Shown: piece after piece, positions 36,595-48,297 of the stretch
Numbering within the stretch: the first letter of the stretch is position 1
Layout: the number at the start of each line of letters is the position of its first letter
From: Cepaea nemoralis
Taxonomy: Eukaryota; Mollusca; Gastropoda; Stylommatophora; Helicidae
DNA length: 64,000 nucleotides
Reading direction: 5' to 3'
NCBI GenBank assembly: GCA_014155875.1
Contig: JACEFZ010022425.1
Coordinates: 546,501 to 610,500, forward strand
Made by a program: the position numbers and the translations under genes
Notes under the pieces: model-generated
Database searches by the model: none
Told to the model about the DNA's origin: nothing
Seen by the model: only the letters and a program-made list of their open reading frames with translations

Positions 36595-38100
36595 TATAAT
36601 TGGAACTGTCCCCAGATGGAGCTGTATTTACAGCTGGGACTACACGTTCATGGAACTGTAGATATAATTGGGACAATCTCTGCATGGAGCTGTAGATACA
36701 CTTGGGAATGTCCATACATGGAGCTGTAGATACATTTGGGACTGTCCATACATGGAACTGTAGATACACATAGGAATGTCCCCAGATGGAGCTGTATTTA
36801 CAGCTGGGACTACGCGTTCATGGAACTTAAGATACAGTTGGGACAATCTCTGCATGGAGCTGTAGATACAGTTAGGACTGTCCCTGCATGGAGCTGTAGA
36901 TGCACTTGGGAACGTCTCTACATGGAGCTGTAGATACACTTGGGACTGTCTCTACATGGAGCTGTAGACACACTTGGGACTGTCCCTACATGGAGCTGTA
37001 GATACATTTGGGACTGTCCCTGCATGGAGCTTTAGATACAGTTGGGAATGTCCCTACTTGAAGCTGTAGATACACTTGTGTCTGTATCTACATGGAGCTG
37101 TAGATACACTAGGAATTGTCCCTACATAGAGCTGTAGATACACTTTGGGCTGTCCCTACATGGCGTTGTAGATACAGTTGGGACTGTCCCTACATGGAGC
37201 TGTAGATACACTTGGGACTGTCCCTACATGGAGCTGTAGGTACAGTTGGGACTGTCCACTACATGGAGCTGTATGTACAGTTGAGATTGTCCCTACATGA
37301 AGCTGTAGATACACTTGGGACTATCCCTACATGGCGCTGTAGATACACTTGGGACCGTCCCTACATAGAGCTGTATGTACAGTTGGGACTGTCCATACAT
37401 GGAGCTGTATGTACAGTTGGGACTGTCCCTACATGGAGCTGTAGGTACAGTTGGGACTGTCCCTACATGGAGCTGTAGGTACAGTTGGGACTGTCCCTAC
37501 ATGGAGCTGTAGGTACACTTGGGACTGTCCCTACATGGAGCTGTAGGTACAGTTGGGACTGTCCCTACATGGAGCTGTAGGTACAGTTGGGACTGTCCCT
37601 ACATGGAGCTGTAGGTACAGTTGGGACTGTCCCTACATGGAGCTGTAGATACAGTTGGGACTGTCCCTACATGGAGCTGTAGATACACTTGGGACTGTCC
37701 CTACATGGAGCTGTAGGTACAGTTGGGACTGTCCCTACATGGAGCTGTAGGTACCGTTGGGACTGTCCCTACATGGAGCTGTAGGTACAGTTTGGGACTG
37801 TCCCTACATGGAGCTGTAGATACACTTGGGACTGTCCCTACATGGAGCTGTAGGTACAGTTGGGACTGTCCCTACATGGAGCTGTAGGTACAGTTGGGAC
37901 TGTCCCTACATGGAGCTGTAGGTACAGTTGGGACTGTCCCTACATGGAGCTGTAGATATAGTTGGGACTGTCCCTACATGGAGCTGTAGATACACTTGGG
38001 CTGTCCCTACATGGAGCTGTAGATACACTAATGGCTGTCCTTACATGGAGCTGTAGATACACTTGGGGCTGTCCCTACATGGAACTGTAGATACAGGTAG
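36595..38100. repeat. 34-bp minisatellite, ~44 units (right arm)
   Basis: The unit contains GGAGCTGTAGGTACAGTTGG then GACTGTCCCTACAT. Units at 37180-37980 are almost identical, while the first ~500 bp is diverged, which suggests recent expansion in the middle. It contains no start-to-stop gene; the frames across it are periodic artefacts. Confidence 0.95.
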
Positions 38101-38514
38101 GCATGCCCTTCATTATTTTGTCGCCACGATGGCACCCTTCATTCTGGCGCCACGATGGCATCCCTCATACTCTTCAATGCAATACCCAATGGAACACCTG
38201 ATTAACTTGAAGCAGATATCATTATTATTCGAAAGCAGCAAAAACATTATCGAGCGTTTGCCAGGTCTCTCGCCTCATGCAGTGTGTCTGGAATGTCCGG
38301 TGACCATCTCTGTGTTGATCAACCCCTGTCTCTTGTTTCCTGGACCCATGCATTCCATCACCGTTATTTCCAAATCATTGCCACGTTTTATATGGCCAAA
38401 GTATTGTACAAATTAGGAAGACGCTGGAAGCAACAGAGATGTGGTTCCTGATACGTTGGACTGTCATGGTGATTAAAAACGATTGCCTGAAAAAGGCAAT
38501 TGACACTTAAGTTA

Positions 38515-38745
38515 GTTGCAAATCCTTTACAGGACGTTTGCAGTCAACACCAGCATTTTTTGCTGTGGTTAATTTCTTGGCAAGTTTACGTTTAGTAGTT
38601 TTCCATTGCTTTCTGAACTAACGGCACCCATACCATTTCGTAAAAAACACCAGCGCAAAGCGGCCTGCTGCCAAATCGCGCGCAGCTGTCTTTCGAACGC
38701 GGGTATTCGCGATTACGAATCTTCTCCGTAACCCCTTCGTAGCAG
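38515..38745 (-). mobile_element. SINE S1 copy (right arm)
   Basis: The orthologous partner of 25342-25575 across the inverted repeat, inserted at the same site in the B1 LINE end. A 20-bp piece of the 34-bp minisatellite sits at its junction (38746-38765). Confidence 0.78.
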
Positions 38746-38769
38746 CATGTAGGGACAGTCCCAACAGGA

Positions 38770-38990
38770 AAGTGACAAAGAACATTGGTGATGATAAGAT
38801 AGGCAATGAGAACTGGAAAGATTGCCAGGAAGATAGGGGCAGGCCGATTAAGAGAAACGATGCTTTATGAAGTGAGACGGTTGAATGGAGGAATAACATC
38901 AGCAGAGTTAATCCAGAACACCACAGACTGAGATCTGTGGAGAGACACGAACGCCTACGCCAGTCGGCAGGGTGTTTAATGATGATGATT
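38770..38990 (+). pseudogene. RTE-like LINE B1 3' end (right arm)
   Basis: Counterpart of 25090-25325, with the same CGAACGCCTACGCCAGTCGG segment and an ATGATGATG tail at 38978. Upstream B1 sequence continues at 38420-38510 on the other side of the SINE. Confidence 0.75.
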
Positions 38991-40083
38991 TCAGTTTCAA
39001 GACGTGATGCTGTTTATCAGACAGTTATTTCTCTTCCACGTTCATATGTCATATATAGAACGGCATAATTGTGTGTCTTCTGGTTCCTCGATACTCTAAA
39101 AGACTTTCTGTAACATGAAAACACACCAGTCCACTTTTCTTCTAGTTACTGCGACTTTGGTCATAAATGAAATCTAGGATTAGAATTAAATTGCAAGAAG
39201 ACAGAGATTATGGTCGTCTCTAAGAAGAAAGAAATAACACAATGTAATAAACAGGTAGATGGGACTATTCTTAAACAAGTGAATGGGAAGAACTGTCTCG
39301 GACCATTCATAACAAATCAAATCAACTTTATAAATCAAATCAAATCAACTTTATTTTAAAAGGGTCACAAATTGGGCCCTTCCAATCACTCGTCTTTCGT
39401 TCATCAAGAGCATTATACATTTACATAGGAAGTATCTTAAAGGAGGTGCCTTGAAGAGAATTAAAACAAAAATCGTCATGGTAAAGGTAGCCTTTTGCAA
39501 ACTGGAACACATATTGGCCAATAAAAACATGTAAATTACAACAAGAAAAGAGCGTTGAATTTCTACATAGAACCTGTACGTTTCTATGGATGGCTTTAGC
39601 CACGTGACTTAATCGATCTAGTGATCACGTGAAATGGCGAAACATGGAAACCTTACCCCTCCCCCCTCCCCATCTCCCACCTCTTCCCAAAGCGTGTCGG
39701 CATGGCACTTGATGATGATTGTGTTGTCACAGGAATAGTACACGTTCTCAAACAATGTTTTATCTTTTTTATTTTTTTTGTTGCCGTTGTGCCATAAGTT
39801 CTTAACACTGTTTAACCTCTGCATTGCTACAGCCATTTTAAAACTGACTTCTTCCAGACACGATCCAGTTACTAGATTTCATGGCGCCGAGATATTCAAC
39901 GTTGGTTATATTTTAAATTTATTTATTTGCGAATGTGTATTTAAGTCAGCGTGTACCTTTTCCCACGAATATCATTATTACTTTTAAGAATTATTACTGT
40001 TATTTTAAGCTTAGAAAAATTAATGATTTTAACTGGATGTCTTGACACTCCACATTCAATTCACATATTGCATTAGCTATTTC

Positions 40084-40084
40084 G

Positions 40085-40116
<32 letters not shown>

Positions 40117-40196
40117 GCTGCTGTTGCTGTTGCTGTTTTTGTTGTTGCTGCTGCTACTGCTGCTACTGCTGCTGCTGCTGCTACTGCTGCTGACGT
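40084..40196. repeat. (GTT)n/(GCT)n compound microsatellite
   Basis: A GTT run is followed by GCT/ACT triplets. Its reverse complement corresponds to a short CAA/CAG run at 22915-22945 in the left arm, so the array has grown here. Confidence 0.9.
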
Positions 40197-40415
40197 AGCA
40201 GTCAACCCCAGCAGTTTTTGGCTGTTTGTGAATCCTGGGCAAGTTTACCCTCATTAGTTTGCCATTGCTTTCTTGACAATTGGCACCAATACCATTTTAT
40301 TTATTTTTTTTTTAAAAAAAATGTAAGGTGGTCTGCTGCCAAATCCCCCGCAGCTATGTTTCGAACGTGGTATGCGGGATTACAAACTGCGCCCGTAACT
40401 ACTTCGTCACGGAGC
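40197..40415 (-). mobile_element. SINE S1 copy
   Basis: Minus orientation, 3' end adjacent to the GCT array. Typical body motifs are CAGTTTTTGGCTGTTTGTGA and GTCTGCTGCCAAATC. Confidence 0.75.
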
Positions 40416-40449
40416 CGGATAATGGCACCCTAATGATAATAAAATTGCG

Positions 40450-40680
40450 TAGTAAATCACAGCGTTGCCGGTCTACCTGGCCAAGGTGTTAACGACATTG
40501 TTCGTAATCCCGTATATCCACGTGGGGAAAACAGCAGCTGCGTGAATCGGCAGCGGTTCACGCCGAGCTGGTAATTTACGGGGGTATGTGAGAAAGCAAT
40601 GGCAAACTACTGAATGTAAAACTTGCCTAGTACATCAACAGCAGCTGAAAAATGCGTTCTGTAAGGGATATGCAACAACA
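40450..40680 (+). mobile_element. SINE S1 copy (diverged)
   Basis: Plus orientation, with GTTCGTAATCCCGTATA and AAAGCAATGGCAAACTACTG. With the preceding copy it forms a tail-out pair like that at 22510-22840. Confidence 0.6.
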
Positions 40681-41087
40681 AAAAAACAAAAAAAAACAAC
40701 AACAAAAACACGCACACATACACACACAAAAAGTAAATCATAAACTGTCAAAAGTGGCTGGGGTTTATTACAACGTCCTGAAAAGCACATATACGTTTTA
40801 AAATATAATGTAAAACTTACATTTAATAATAACTGGTACAATGTTGTTAATTAGTGTAATCTTGGTATGTTTTAGCTAAGTGCACAGTGCGCTTTTCTCG
40901 TGAGCAGCAAATTACAACAACTATAAACTACAACGTCCTGTAAAGGACATACAGGTTTTAAAATATAATTTAAAACTTATATTTAACTTTAACTGGCACG
41001 ATATTGTTGATTAGTGCAATCTTGGTATATTTTACGAGAGTAAGTTACTAATTAAGTCACAAATGGCTGTAGAAAAATAACTAACTA

Positions 41088-41564
41088 TGATAACAACTTG
41101 AAACTAGTTTATTTTTAAACATGCATTGTCCATTTATTTCTCAACATAATTTCAGCCAGCATTAATACATTTATCCCATCGTTTTAAGTCCTCCCAAACC
41201 AGCTGCATAAAACTGCGAGCTCTGTTTTCATTTACCTGCCATCCCACAGACCTGTGTGACTTACTTATTGACTCGACCGCGTACAGTTCTTTTTTCGCTA
41301 TGCACCACTTTACGGAAAATCGCTAGGGGCTAAGTCCACCGAAAACCCACCTTGGCGGGGGAGATTTCGCGAGTGAAGCGGAAGTTGAATGTGAGGTGAA
41401 AAACAGTAACATTCAGTTTAGGAAACAGAGCATGCAGGTCTATGCAGCCGGTTTGGGAGGACTCATAAAATGATCGGATAAGTGCATCAATGTTGGTGGA
41501 AATTATGCTGAAAAATAAAGGGACAATGTATATATAAAAATAATCTGGTTTCAAGTTGTTATCA
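41088..41564. mobile_element. Mariner-derived MITE with ~130-bp terminal inverted repeats
   Basis: The left end TGATAACAACTTGAAAC and right end GTTTCAAGTTGTTATCA are reverse complements, flanked by TA (41086-41087 and 41565-41566). The inverted similarity extends inwards for ~130 bp. Both ends encode the tail of a mariner-type transposase reading outwards (VWEDLKRWDKCINAG on the minus strand, DKCINVGGNYAEK on the plus strand). The element therefore looks like two copies of the 3' end of a mariner joined head to head. Confidence 0.7.
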
Positions 41565-41570
41565 TAACAT

Positions 41571-42292
41571 ATATAGACAACATATGTAAAGAAACCAGCC
41601 AAGCAGAGACAGCAAGAATACCGCATGACGAGAACACAGAAGAAGAACCATCTGCAAATCTAACCATTAGAGAACTCCTGTTTGCGGACGACCAAGCACT
41701 AATAGCAAAATCAGAAGCTGAATTACAAGACCACATGAATAGTCTAAACGAAATGTGTAGGGAACATAACATGAAAATTAGCACAAGCAAAACAGAGGTA
41801 ATGACTATAACTAAAGAAGAACAAACAGCAACAATTCACCTAAACGAACATCCCTTGAAACAAGTAAAGAACTTCAAGTACCTAGGAAGTATAATATCAT
41901 CAAATGGCAGATCAGAAGACGAGATCGAAAATAGGTGCAATAAGGCAAATCAACTCATTGGACAAATGGCACCAATACTAAAGAACAAACATGTATCAAT
42001 AACTACTAAGAAAGCACTTTACAATACAATCTTCCTACCAACTCTGTGCTACCAATGCCAAACCTGGACAATGACAGAAAAAGAGAAAAGAAAAATCACA
42101 ACAACAGAAATGAGGTTCCTGAGAAGAATACTCAACGTATCAAGAAGAGATAAGATCAGAAATGAAGAAATCAGGACTAAAGTGGGGGTTAAAGCTGCTC
42201 TAGATTTTATTAGAAAGCAGCAAGTCAAATGGTTTGGCCATGCAAGTAGGCTACCAGTCAACAGCATGCCACAACAAGCAATGACGATCATA
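41571..42292 (+). pseudogene. RTE-like LINE B2, RT palm to C-terminus
   Basis: The frame starts with LTIRELLFADDQALIAKSE (FADD box), then the 41735-42292 part: MCREHNMKISTSKTEVMTIT, FKYLGSIISSNGRSEDE, TTEMRFLRRILNVSRRD, KVGVKAALDFIRKQQVKWFG. Most of this part is open. EN and RT fingers are missing upstream and the end is cut at an inverted-repeat boundary near 42293. Confidence 0.82.
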
Positions 42293-42675
42293 TTTAATTA
42301 TTTTTCTACAGCCATTTGTGACTTACTTATTAACTTACCCTCGTAACTAAGAGCCCATTGCGCGTCTCTTGAGAAGACAAAATTACAACAACTAAAAATA
42401 CCATACAATAAATAAGAAACATACGATCAACATACGACAGGATCAGGATCTAGTCGATCTGAATGAACATACAGATGGATATCACACATTCACAACACAT
42501 ATACATGGGTACAAGACAAACCGTTTGCGATCTTACAATAGCAAACCATTATTGTATACGTGGCATTTAAAGAATAGATGAATCCTACAAGTAGGAAACG
42601 TGTGTTTATACAGTTCTGACCCCTTTACGCGCTTTGGGATATTTTCGGTATATGGTTCTTATTATTATTTTTCGT
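42293..42675. other. No gene; inverted match to 41030-41085
   Basis: The first ~55 bp (TTCTACAGCCATTTGTGACT) is the reverse complement of 41045-41080, so the MITE and LINE B2 sit inside a ~1.3-kb inverted frame. The rest is AT-rich with no coding signal. Confidence 0.55.
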
Positions 42676-42745
42676 TTTCTTCTTCTTCTTCTTCTTCTTG
42701 TTCTTCTTCTTCTTCTTCTTCTTCTTCTTCTTCTTCTTCTTCTTC

Positions 42746-42778
<33 letters not shown>

Positions 42779-42781
42779 ATC

Positions 42782-42832
<51 letters not shown>
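42676..42832. repeat. (TTC)n then (TTA)n microsatellites
   Basis: About 34 TTC units with two substitutions, then ~16 TTA units. The resulting Phe, Leu and Ile frames are artefacts. Confidence 0.95.
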
Positions 42833-42949
42833 GAAATAAGATTTTTACTGGTACCCATCTTGCGACAGGTGTTCAATGTTTATAAAAACTCTGCACCGAC
42901 GAGGATTGTTGACACGTTTTTTGTTTTTTTTTGTTTTAAAAAAAGGGTT

Positions 42950-43175
42950 GCATTTCCTATACAGGACGAAGCAATCAACCCCAGTATTTTTGTGACTTCT
43001 TGGCAAGTTTTACGTTCAGTAGTTTACCATTGCTTTCTGAAAGACCGGCACACATACCACTGTATGAAAACCAACGCAAGACAGTCTGCTGCCAAATCGC
43101 CCGTAGCTGTGTTTTGAATGCGGTATGCAGGATTACGAATTGCGTCCCTAACCCCTTTGCAACAGAGACGGTTTT
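42950..43175 (-). mobile_element. SINE S1 copy
   Basis: Minus orientation. It ends with the GACGAAGCAATCAACCCCAG tail side at 42963 and has the head at about 43160 (CCCTAACCCCTTTGCAACAG). Confidence 0.72.
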
Positions 43176-43453
43176 CTGCTGGGAAAAGGAGGACATAATG
43201 CACAATCACCGAAGGAATCAGGCGACTTAATAACACGCTAAAAAAAATTACGATAATATGATAATAACACTATGATAAGATTATGATAAAATTATGACAA
43301 AACCATGATAAAAATCATGATAAACCCATTATAAAATCATACATTAAGCAAATTAAACTACCGTCGGCACTAAACTCCACAGTAAGAAGATTGGCGGTTA
43401 AAGCATCTTTGTAGCATTTTGTCCATCAGTCCAAACAGAAAAACATATAATAC

Positions 43454-43568
<115 letters not shown>

Positions 43569-43587
43569 ATAAAAACATCTGAATAGG

Positions 43588-43685
43588 AAGTAAGTAAGTA
43601 AGTAAGTAAGTAAATCTTTATTTTCCAAGGGTTAAGAATTGGGCACGCAGGCCCATCTAACATTCTGCCCTTCCAGGTAAGTAAG
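43588..43685 (-). mobile_element. Retroposon 3' end with (GTAA)n tail
   Basis: GTAAGTAAG repeats are followed by TTTATTTTCCAAGGGTTAAG and AATTGGGC. A related end with AAATC repeats lies at 39318-39420 (TTTATTTTAAAAGGGTCAC, AAATTGGGCCC). The two are probably 3' ends of one LINE or SINE family with a short-repeat tail. Confidence 0.5.
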
Positions 43686-43849
43686 TGGCTTATAAACATC
43701 CTCTAGTCTCTAAAACTGAAACACGTTGGTCATTTGAAATGTTACAATGATTTGGAATAGCAAATCAGTCATGGAAGACATGGTTCCAGGAAGAGGTCAA
43801 TAGGAAATGGACAAAGGACAAGCAAGCCACCCTGGACACTGCAGGGATG

Positions 43850-43995
43850 ATGTGGTCAGTGTCAAGCCGGCGGCCATTGCTTCCCAAGACACGTCCTGGT
43901 GGTCACTCTAGAGTGGGAGCACACTTAAATCTCCTCCCCGATATGGAATCGAACCCATAACCACTAGACAATGAGGCAAGCAAGCTAGCTAAGGT
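43850..43995 (-). mobile_element. tRNA-derived SINE (third type)
   Basis: On the minus strand a box A-like TTGTCTAGTGG lies close to a perfect box B GGTTCGATTCC (43945-43955). A ~100-bp body follows. The A-B spacing is short, so the head is probably deleted in part. Confidence 0.5.
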
Positions 43996-44469
43996 ACTAG
44001 TATGGTGAGGTCCTGTATGTCGGATGAAGTTATCCTGTTGTCCAAAATCAATGTTTGTCATACCGGATTGAGGTTTGCGTGAGTATCCGCTGTCCAATGT
44101 CTGGCTTATTGGTGTGCAAACTGGTGGTTCCTCGCTGTGCAGGCAGGTACTCTCCGACATCGGAAGAATCAGCGATCCTACTACGTTAGCCAGGACCCCG
44201 ATATATATCACTCTGTTGAGTCGGAAGGACTGTTCCATAGTCTAAATAGGTCAGTCGTTATATTTCCTGCCTTCCACCTTTTTGAGCTTGTCATGGTGAA
44301 TGATGTTTTATACTGCCATGTCTTTCATCTGTCATCTATTCTTCATATACTGCCTAGTAGTACATTGCGATGTTGGACGGGGGAAGGGGACATCTTGAGC
44401 CTTAGGAATTACAGCCGCCTGGCTAGTATAGTTGCCGCGAACTGTGCAAGTTTTCATCCATCCATCATG

Positions 44470-44880
44470 TGTCATGCCGATAAGCGTAGGCGGTCATGGT
44501 TTGCCATCTCACTCGATCACCAGAGTTGTGGATCAGCTCCGTGTTCCTGTCAAAACCATGCCACGTGGCCAATCCATCCAGGTATTTACTTCTCGGTCTT
44601 CCCCTTGGTCTCTTCCCTTTGATCTTGCCAGTTGTCGCCAAGTTCTCTAAGTCATTTTTCTCATAACATGCCCACATAAATTTGACTGTCTACGTCTAAT
44701 GATTCTAATCAGTTTACGATCTTCATTTGTTTCTTGAAGGACTTGTTCATTGATTTTTCTGTACTGTCCATGGTATTCTTTGCATTTTCCTCAGAAATCA
44801 CATTTCCACAGCCATCAGATGTTTTTCAGCTTGACTGCTCATTGTCCACGCTTCACATCCATACAAAAGTGTAAATTGGT
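44470..44880 (-). pseudogene. RTE-like LINE B1 3' end
   Basis: Encodes NDLENLATTGKIKGKRPRGR and SKYLDGLATWHGFDRNT, then the DRVRWQTMTAYAYRHDT end on the minus strand. Its 44525-44740 stretch is almost identical to 45762-45977, so the two copies are closely related. Confidence 0.75.
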
Positions 44881-45690
44881 GCTCCATAGGAGCAGCCATC
44901 GCCCGGTAGGTGTAGTCATGTACACCAGGTGCAAGTTTCATGTAAACACAAAAATATACAGTGCACATGTCAGTTCACCCATGATAGGTTACCTTCATCA
45001 TACGATACAAGGTATAATGCCAACTTTCTTTCACCCGGGGTGGTTCAGCATATTAAGTGTTATACAATGCAAACCTGAGAAGGCGAACTCACCGGGTACC
45101 AAAGTAATAGTTCTTCTTATCAGAAATTCCTCTTATAAGAGTGCAAGCTTACAGTAATGCATTTACAACGTACAATACAATATTGCTGTAATTCGCCACA
45201 TCCGAGATCGCCGTAAGCGGTTTCCACTGTATCAGTGTGAATATTAAAGTGCTTGATCTCCGGGCTTACGTGCCGGTGATAGTCTCCATTATTTCAGCCT
45301 CACGTGAATTAAAATGAACCCACGTTCACCACGCACATGTAATATCTATCCACAGAATTCACTCCTCACTTGTTCAGGCAAGTATAACGGACAAGATTAC
45401 GACATAACCTAAATGTTTGCACGAGGAGGAGAAGGAAAGCTGTTTACCATTTCTAGCAATCTAAACTCTAATCCAACCACAGGATCATCAGCTTTACTAC
45501 AAGCAGAAATGCGGCAAGAAAAGGCACTGGTCACGCCACCTCATTATCCCGTGACCTAGAATATCAGATTTCGTTTCCTAGGTTTTCGTCCATTTCGATT
45601 TTCGTTGGTATTTTTCGGAAAAAAAGATATCTCTATATTCGTCGGTTGCCTCGGATTTCGTCAGCGTGCCCATGGCACCTCGTTGCTAAT
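44881..45690. other. No gene seen
   Basis: Mixed sequence without recognised frames. The overlapping 44750-45157 plus frame is antisense to LINE B1 over its first third and has no domain. GATTTCGTTTCCTAGGTTTTCGTC-like segments near 45570-45660 recur near 48905-48985. Confidence 0.5.
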
Positions 45691-45691
45691 T

Positions 45692-45749
<58 letters not shown>

Positions 45750-45754
45750 GGGGG
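45691..45754. repeat. T-run followed by 26-G run
   Basis: T13-C-T24 is followed directly by G26 (45729-45754). It sits exactly at the 3' boundary of the LINE B1 copy. It may be a genuine tract or a sequencing or assembly artefact. Confidence 0.9.
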
Positions 45755-45761
45755 TATTCAG

Positions 45762-47870
45762 TTGTGGATCAGCTCCGTGTTCCTGTCAAAACCATGCCAC
45801 GTGGCCAATCCATCCAGGTATTTACTTCTCGGTCTTCCCCTTGGTCTCTTCCCTTTGATCTTGCCAGTTGTCGCCAAGTTCTCTAAGTCATTTTTCTCAT
45901 AACATGCCCACATAAATTTGACTGTCTACGTCTAATGATTCTAATCAGTTTACGATTTCATTTGTTTCTTGAAGAACTTGTTCATTGGTTTTTCTGGCTG
46001 TCCATGGTATTCTTTGCATTTTTCTCAGAAACCACATTTCTACAGCCATCAGATGTTTTTCAGCCTGACTGCTCATTGTCCAAGCTTCACATCCATATAA
46101 GAGTACAGGTTCTATGTAGCATCTCAACACTCTTTTTCTCGTTTCAATTGACATCGTTTTATTGGTCAGTATGTTTTTCATCTTGCTAAAGGCTTCATTT
46201 GCCATGGCGATTCTCGTTCTAATCTCTTCAAGGCATCTCCCATCAGATGTTATTACTGTTCCCAGATAATTGTACCTATTCACTTGTTGAAGAATATTCC
46301 CATTTACTTGTATATTACATTGTGGTAATTCGTTCTTCCTAGTGACATCCATAATCTGTGACTTTTTACAATTTAATTCTAACCCTAGTTGTTCACTGTG
46401 TGTAACAACCGCATCTACTAAATTGTACAGGTCCTGTTCATTGTCTGCAATCAAGACTGTATCATCTGCATATCTAATGTTATTGATGCATCGTCCCCCA
46501 ATGTTGATTCCTTCCATATCTTCAATATTTCTGAAAATACTTTCACTGTACAGTGAAAACAGATCTGGAGACATTACACATCCCTGTCTCACACCTCTCT
46601 TAATAGGCTGATATTGGCTTACTTCATTATCAACTCTTATGGCAGCTTGTTGTTTCCAATATATGTTTTGTACAAGACTAAGGTCTTTTCCATCAATCTG
46701 TAGATCTTCAAGCATCCTTATCATGTTGACATGTCTCACTTTATAGAAAGCCTTTGTGTAGTCAATAAAGCAAAGGTGTAGATCTTTGTTTACTTCTATA
46801 GAACGTTCGATTACGGTTCTCAGTATATACACAGCATTTACTGTACCCTTGCCTTTTACAAAGCCACATTGTTCTTCTCCCATTTCAGGTGTATTTTCCT
46901 CCTAACTCTTTGCATGGTAATTCTTAGCAAAATCTTCGTGATGTGACTCATTATACTAATTGTTCGATGTTGAACACATTCCAAGGCTTCGGATTTCTTT
47001 GGGATTGCAATAAATACAGAATTACATAACTCCTGAGGTATATTTCCAGTATCATATATTGTATTAAGCAGACTGGTAACTTTATCTATTCCATATTCTT
47101 CTAAAGCATTAATCATTTCTGTTGTGACGCTGTCTGAACCGGGGGTCTTGCCAGATTTCATATGGTTAAGAGCATTCTGGACCTCAAAATCGCTGGTCCT
47201 TCATTATTATTTTGAACATCATACTGTTCGTCTCTGTTATCGTCATAAAGGTTTTACACGTAATCTGACCATACATGTAAGATCAGATCTTTTTCTATTA
47301 TGACTCTTCCATCTTTTGTCTTTAGGCAGCCTGCTGATGTACTTGTTCTTTGATTAGTAAGCTCCTGAATTATTTTGTGCATTAGTTTCGCATTTTTACT
47401 GTTGTGTTGTTCTTTAATTTCTCTGCAATTTTTCTCAAGCCATGTTTCTTTTACCTCATTACATAAGGTTCTGACTTTTCTGTGAATTTCTTCATATTTG
47501 GCAGGATTATTTTTGTTCTGCCTTCTTGTTTCCATTAGTTGTAAAATTTCCCTCAGTCATCCATGTCTTACGGTCCACTTTCTTTACTTTTGGAATAGTT
47601 TTTTCTGCTGCACAACTGACTGAATTCTTCAGAATTTCCCATTGATCATCTACATCTTGAAATAGGATCTCTAGGTCAGACAATAAATCAAATTTGTTCT
47701 TTACTTCTATGTTAAAATTATCTTGTATTTCATTGTCAGTTTTCAATTTGCACACGTCATATTTAGGGTTTCCTGCTGTATACTTGACTTTCTTTAACTT
47801 TACCCTCAATGTGCCTAAAATTAATCTGTGATCACTGTACCAGTCTGCATTTGGAACTGTTTTTACGACT
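45762..47870 (-). pseudogene. RTE-like LINE B1, nearly full RT
   Basis: Minus-strand order from 47870: endonuclease C-terminal linker (RVKLKKVKYTAGNPKYDV), connector (NCREIKEQHNSKNAKLM, GCLKTKDGRVIIEKD) and RT fingers (MKSGKTPGSDSVTTEMIN, SVFIAIPKKSEALEC). After a frameshift near 46870 the palm is open for 312 codons (FIDYTKAFYKVRHVNM, GVRQGCVMSPDLFSLYSE, INNIRYADDTVLIADNEQDL, WFLRKMQRIPWTARKTN). The YADD box is intact. The 3' end is lost at the T/G tract. Confidence 0.85.
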
Positions 47871-48074
47871 GTTAACGCATTTCGAAACCTTTTGCTAATC
47901 AGGATGTGGGGGGCAAAATGAAAATCCTCACCTGCACAATTCGCAGCGACTGCACTAACCAGGCGGCCTTAATTCCTCAGGCTCAAGGACACCCCCTGCC
48001 ATACACCGCAAGACACTATATTGTAGTAAGTGACAGTTTTTTGACAGAACAGTTATTATTAATTTAGATAAATC

Positions 48075-48278
48075 AAAAACAGTTAGGTGGTGATTCTGTT
48101 TCGGAGGCAACCGTATTTTCTTTTGAAAAGACCAGACTGATGTATACCGATCTCATTAAGAAAATGTCTGGGAAGAGTGCTAATATACTTGATGATTTTA
48201 AACTAGCAAAGGATGGCTTGAAAAATTCAGGAGGAGCACTGGCATACAAATTACAAGAAGACCAAGCACAGAATTGAC
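48075..48278 (+). other. Unrecognised ~67-codon open segment
   Basis: Open from a TAG at 48073 to TGA at 48276. It encodes GGDSVSEATVFSFEK, LMYTDLIKKMSGKSAN and ILDDFKLAKDGLKN and has protein-like composition. The preceding AATTTAG could be a splice acceptor, but there is no strong pyrimidine tract. It could be an exon or a captured fragment; no family is recognised. Confidence 0.2.
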
Positions 48279-48297
48279 CCCTGATAGTGCCTTGATT

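Larger units (their letters stand above)
35372..40860 (-). repeat. Right arm of the giant imperfect inverted repeat
   Basis: Reverse-complement partner of 22455-28830. It retains states that are ancestral relative to the left arm, such as a single 31-bp unit at 35635, an uninterrupted site for the SINE S2 pair near 35518, and the empty LINE C site at 39267. Private features are a solo LTR (35829-36463), a small B1 LINE piece (35695-35815), a far longer 34-bp minisatellite and a retroposon 3' end with AAATC repeats (39318-39430). Confidence 0.88.

Noticed and set aside
36595..38100. CRISPR-like regular repeats
   Set aside because: The 34-bp units are contiguous with no unique spacers, and the DNA is animal; this is a minisatellite.
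44750..45157. 135-codon plus-strand gene
   Set aside because: Its first third is antisense to a LINE B1 end and the rest has no recognisable feature.
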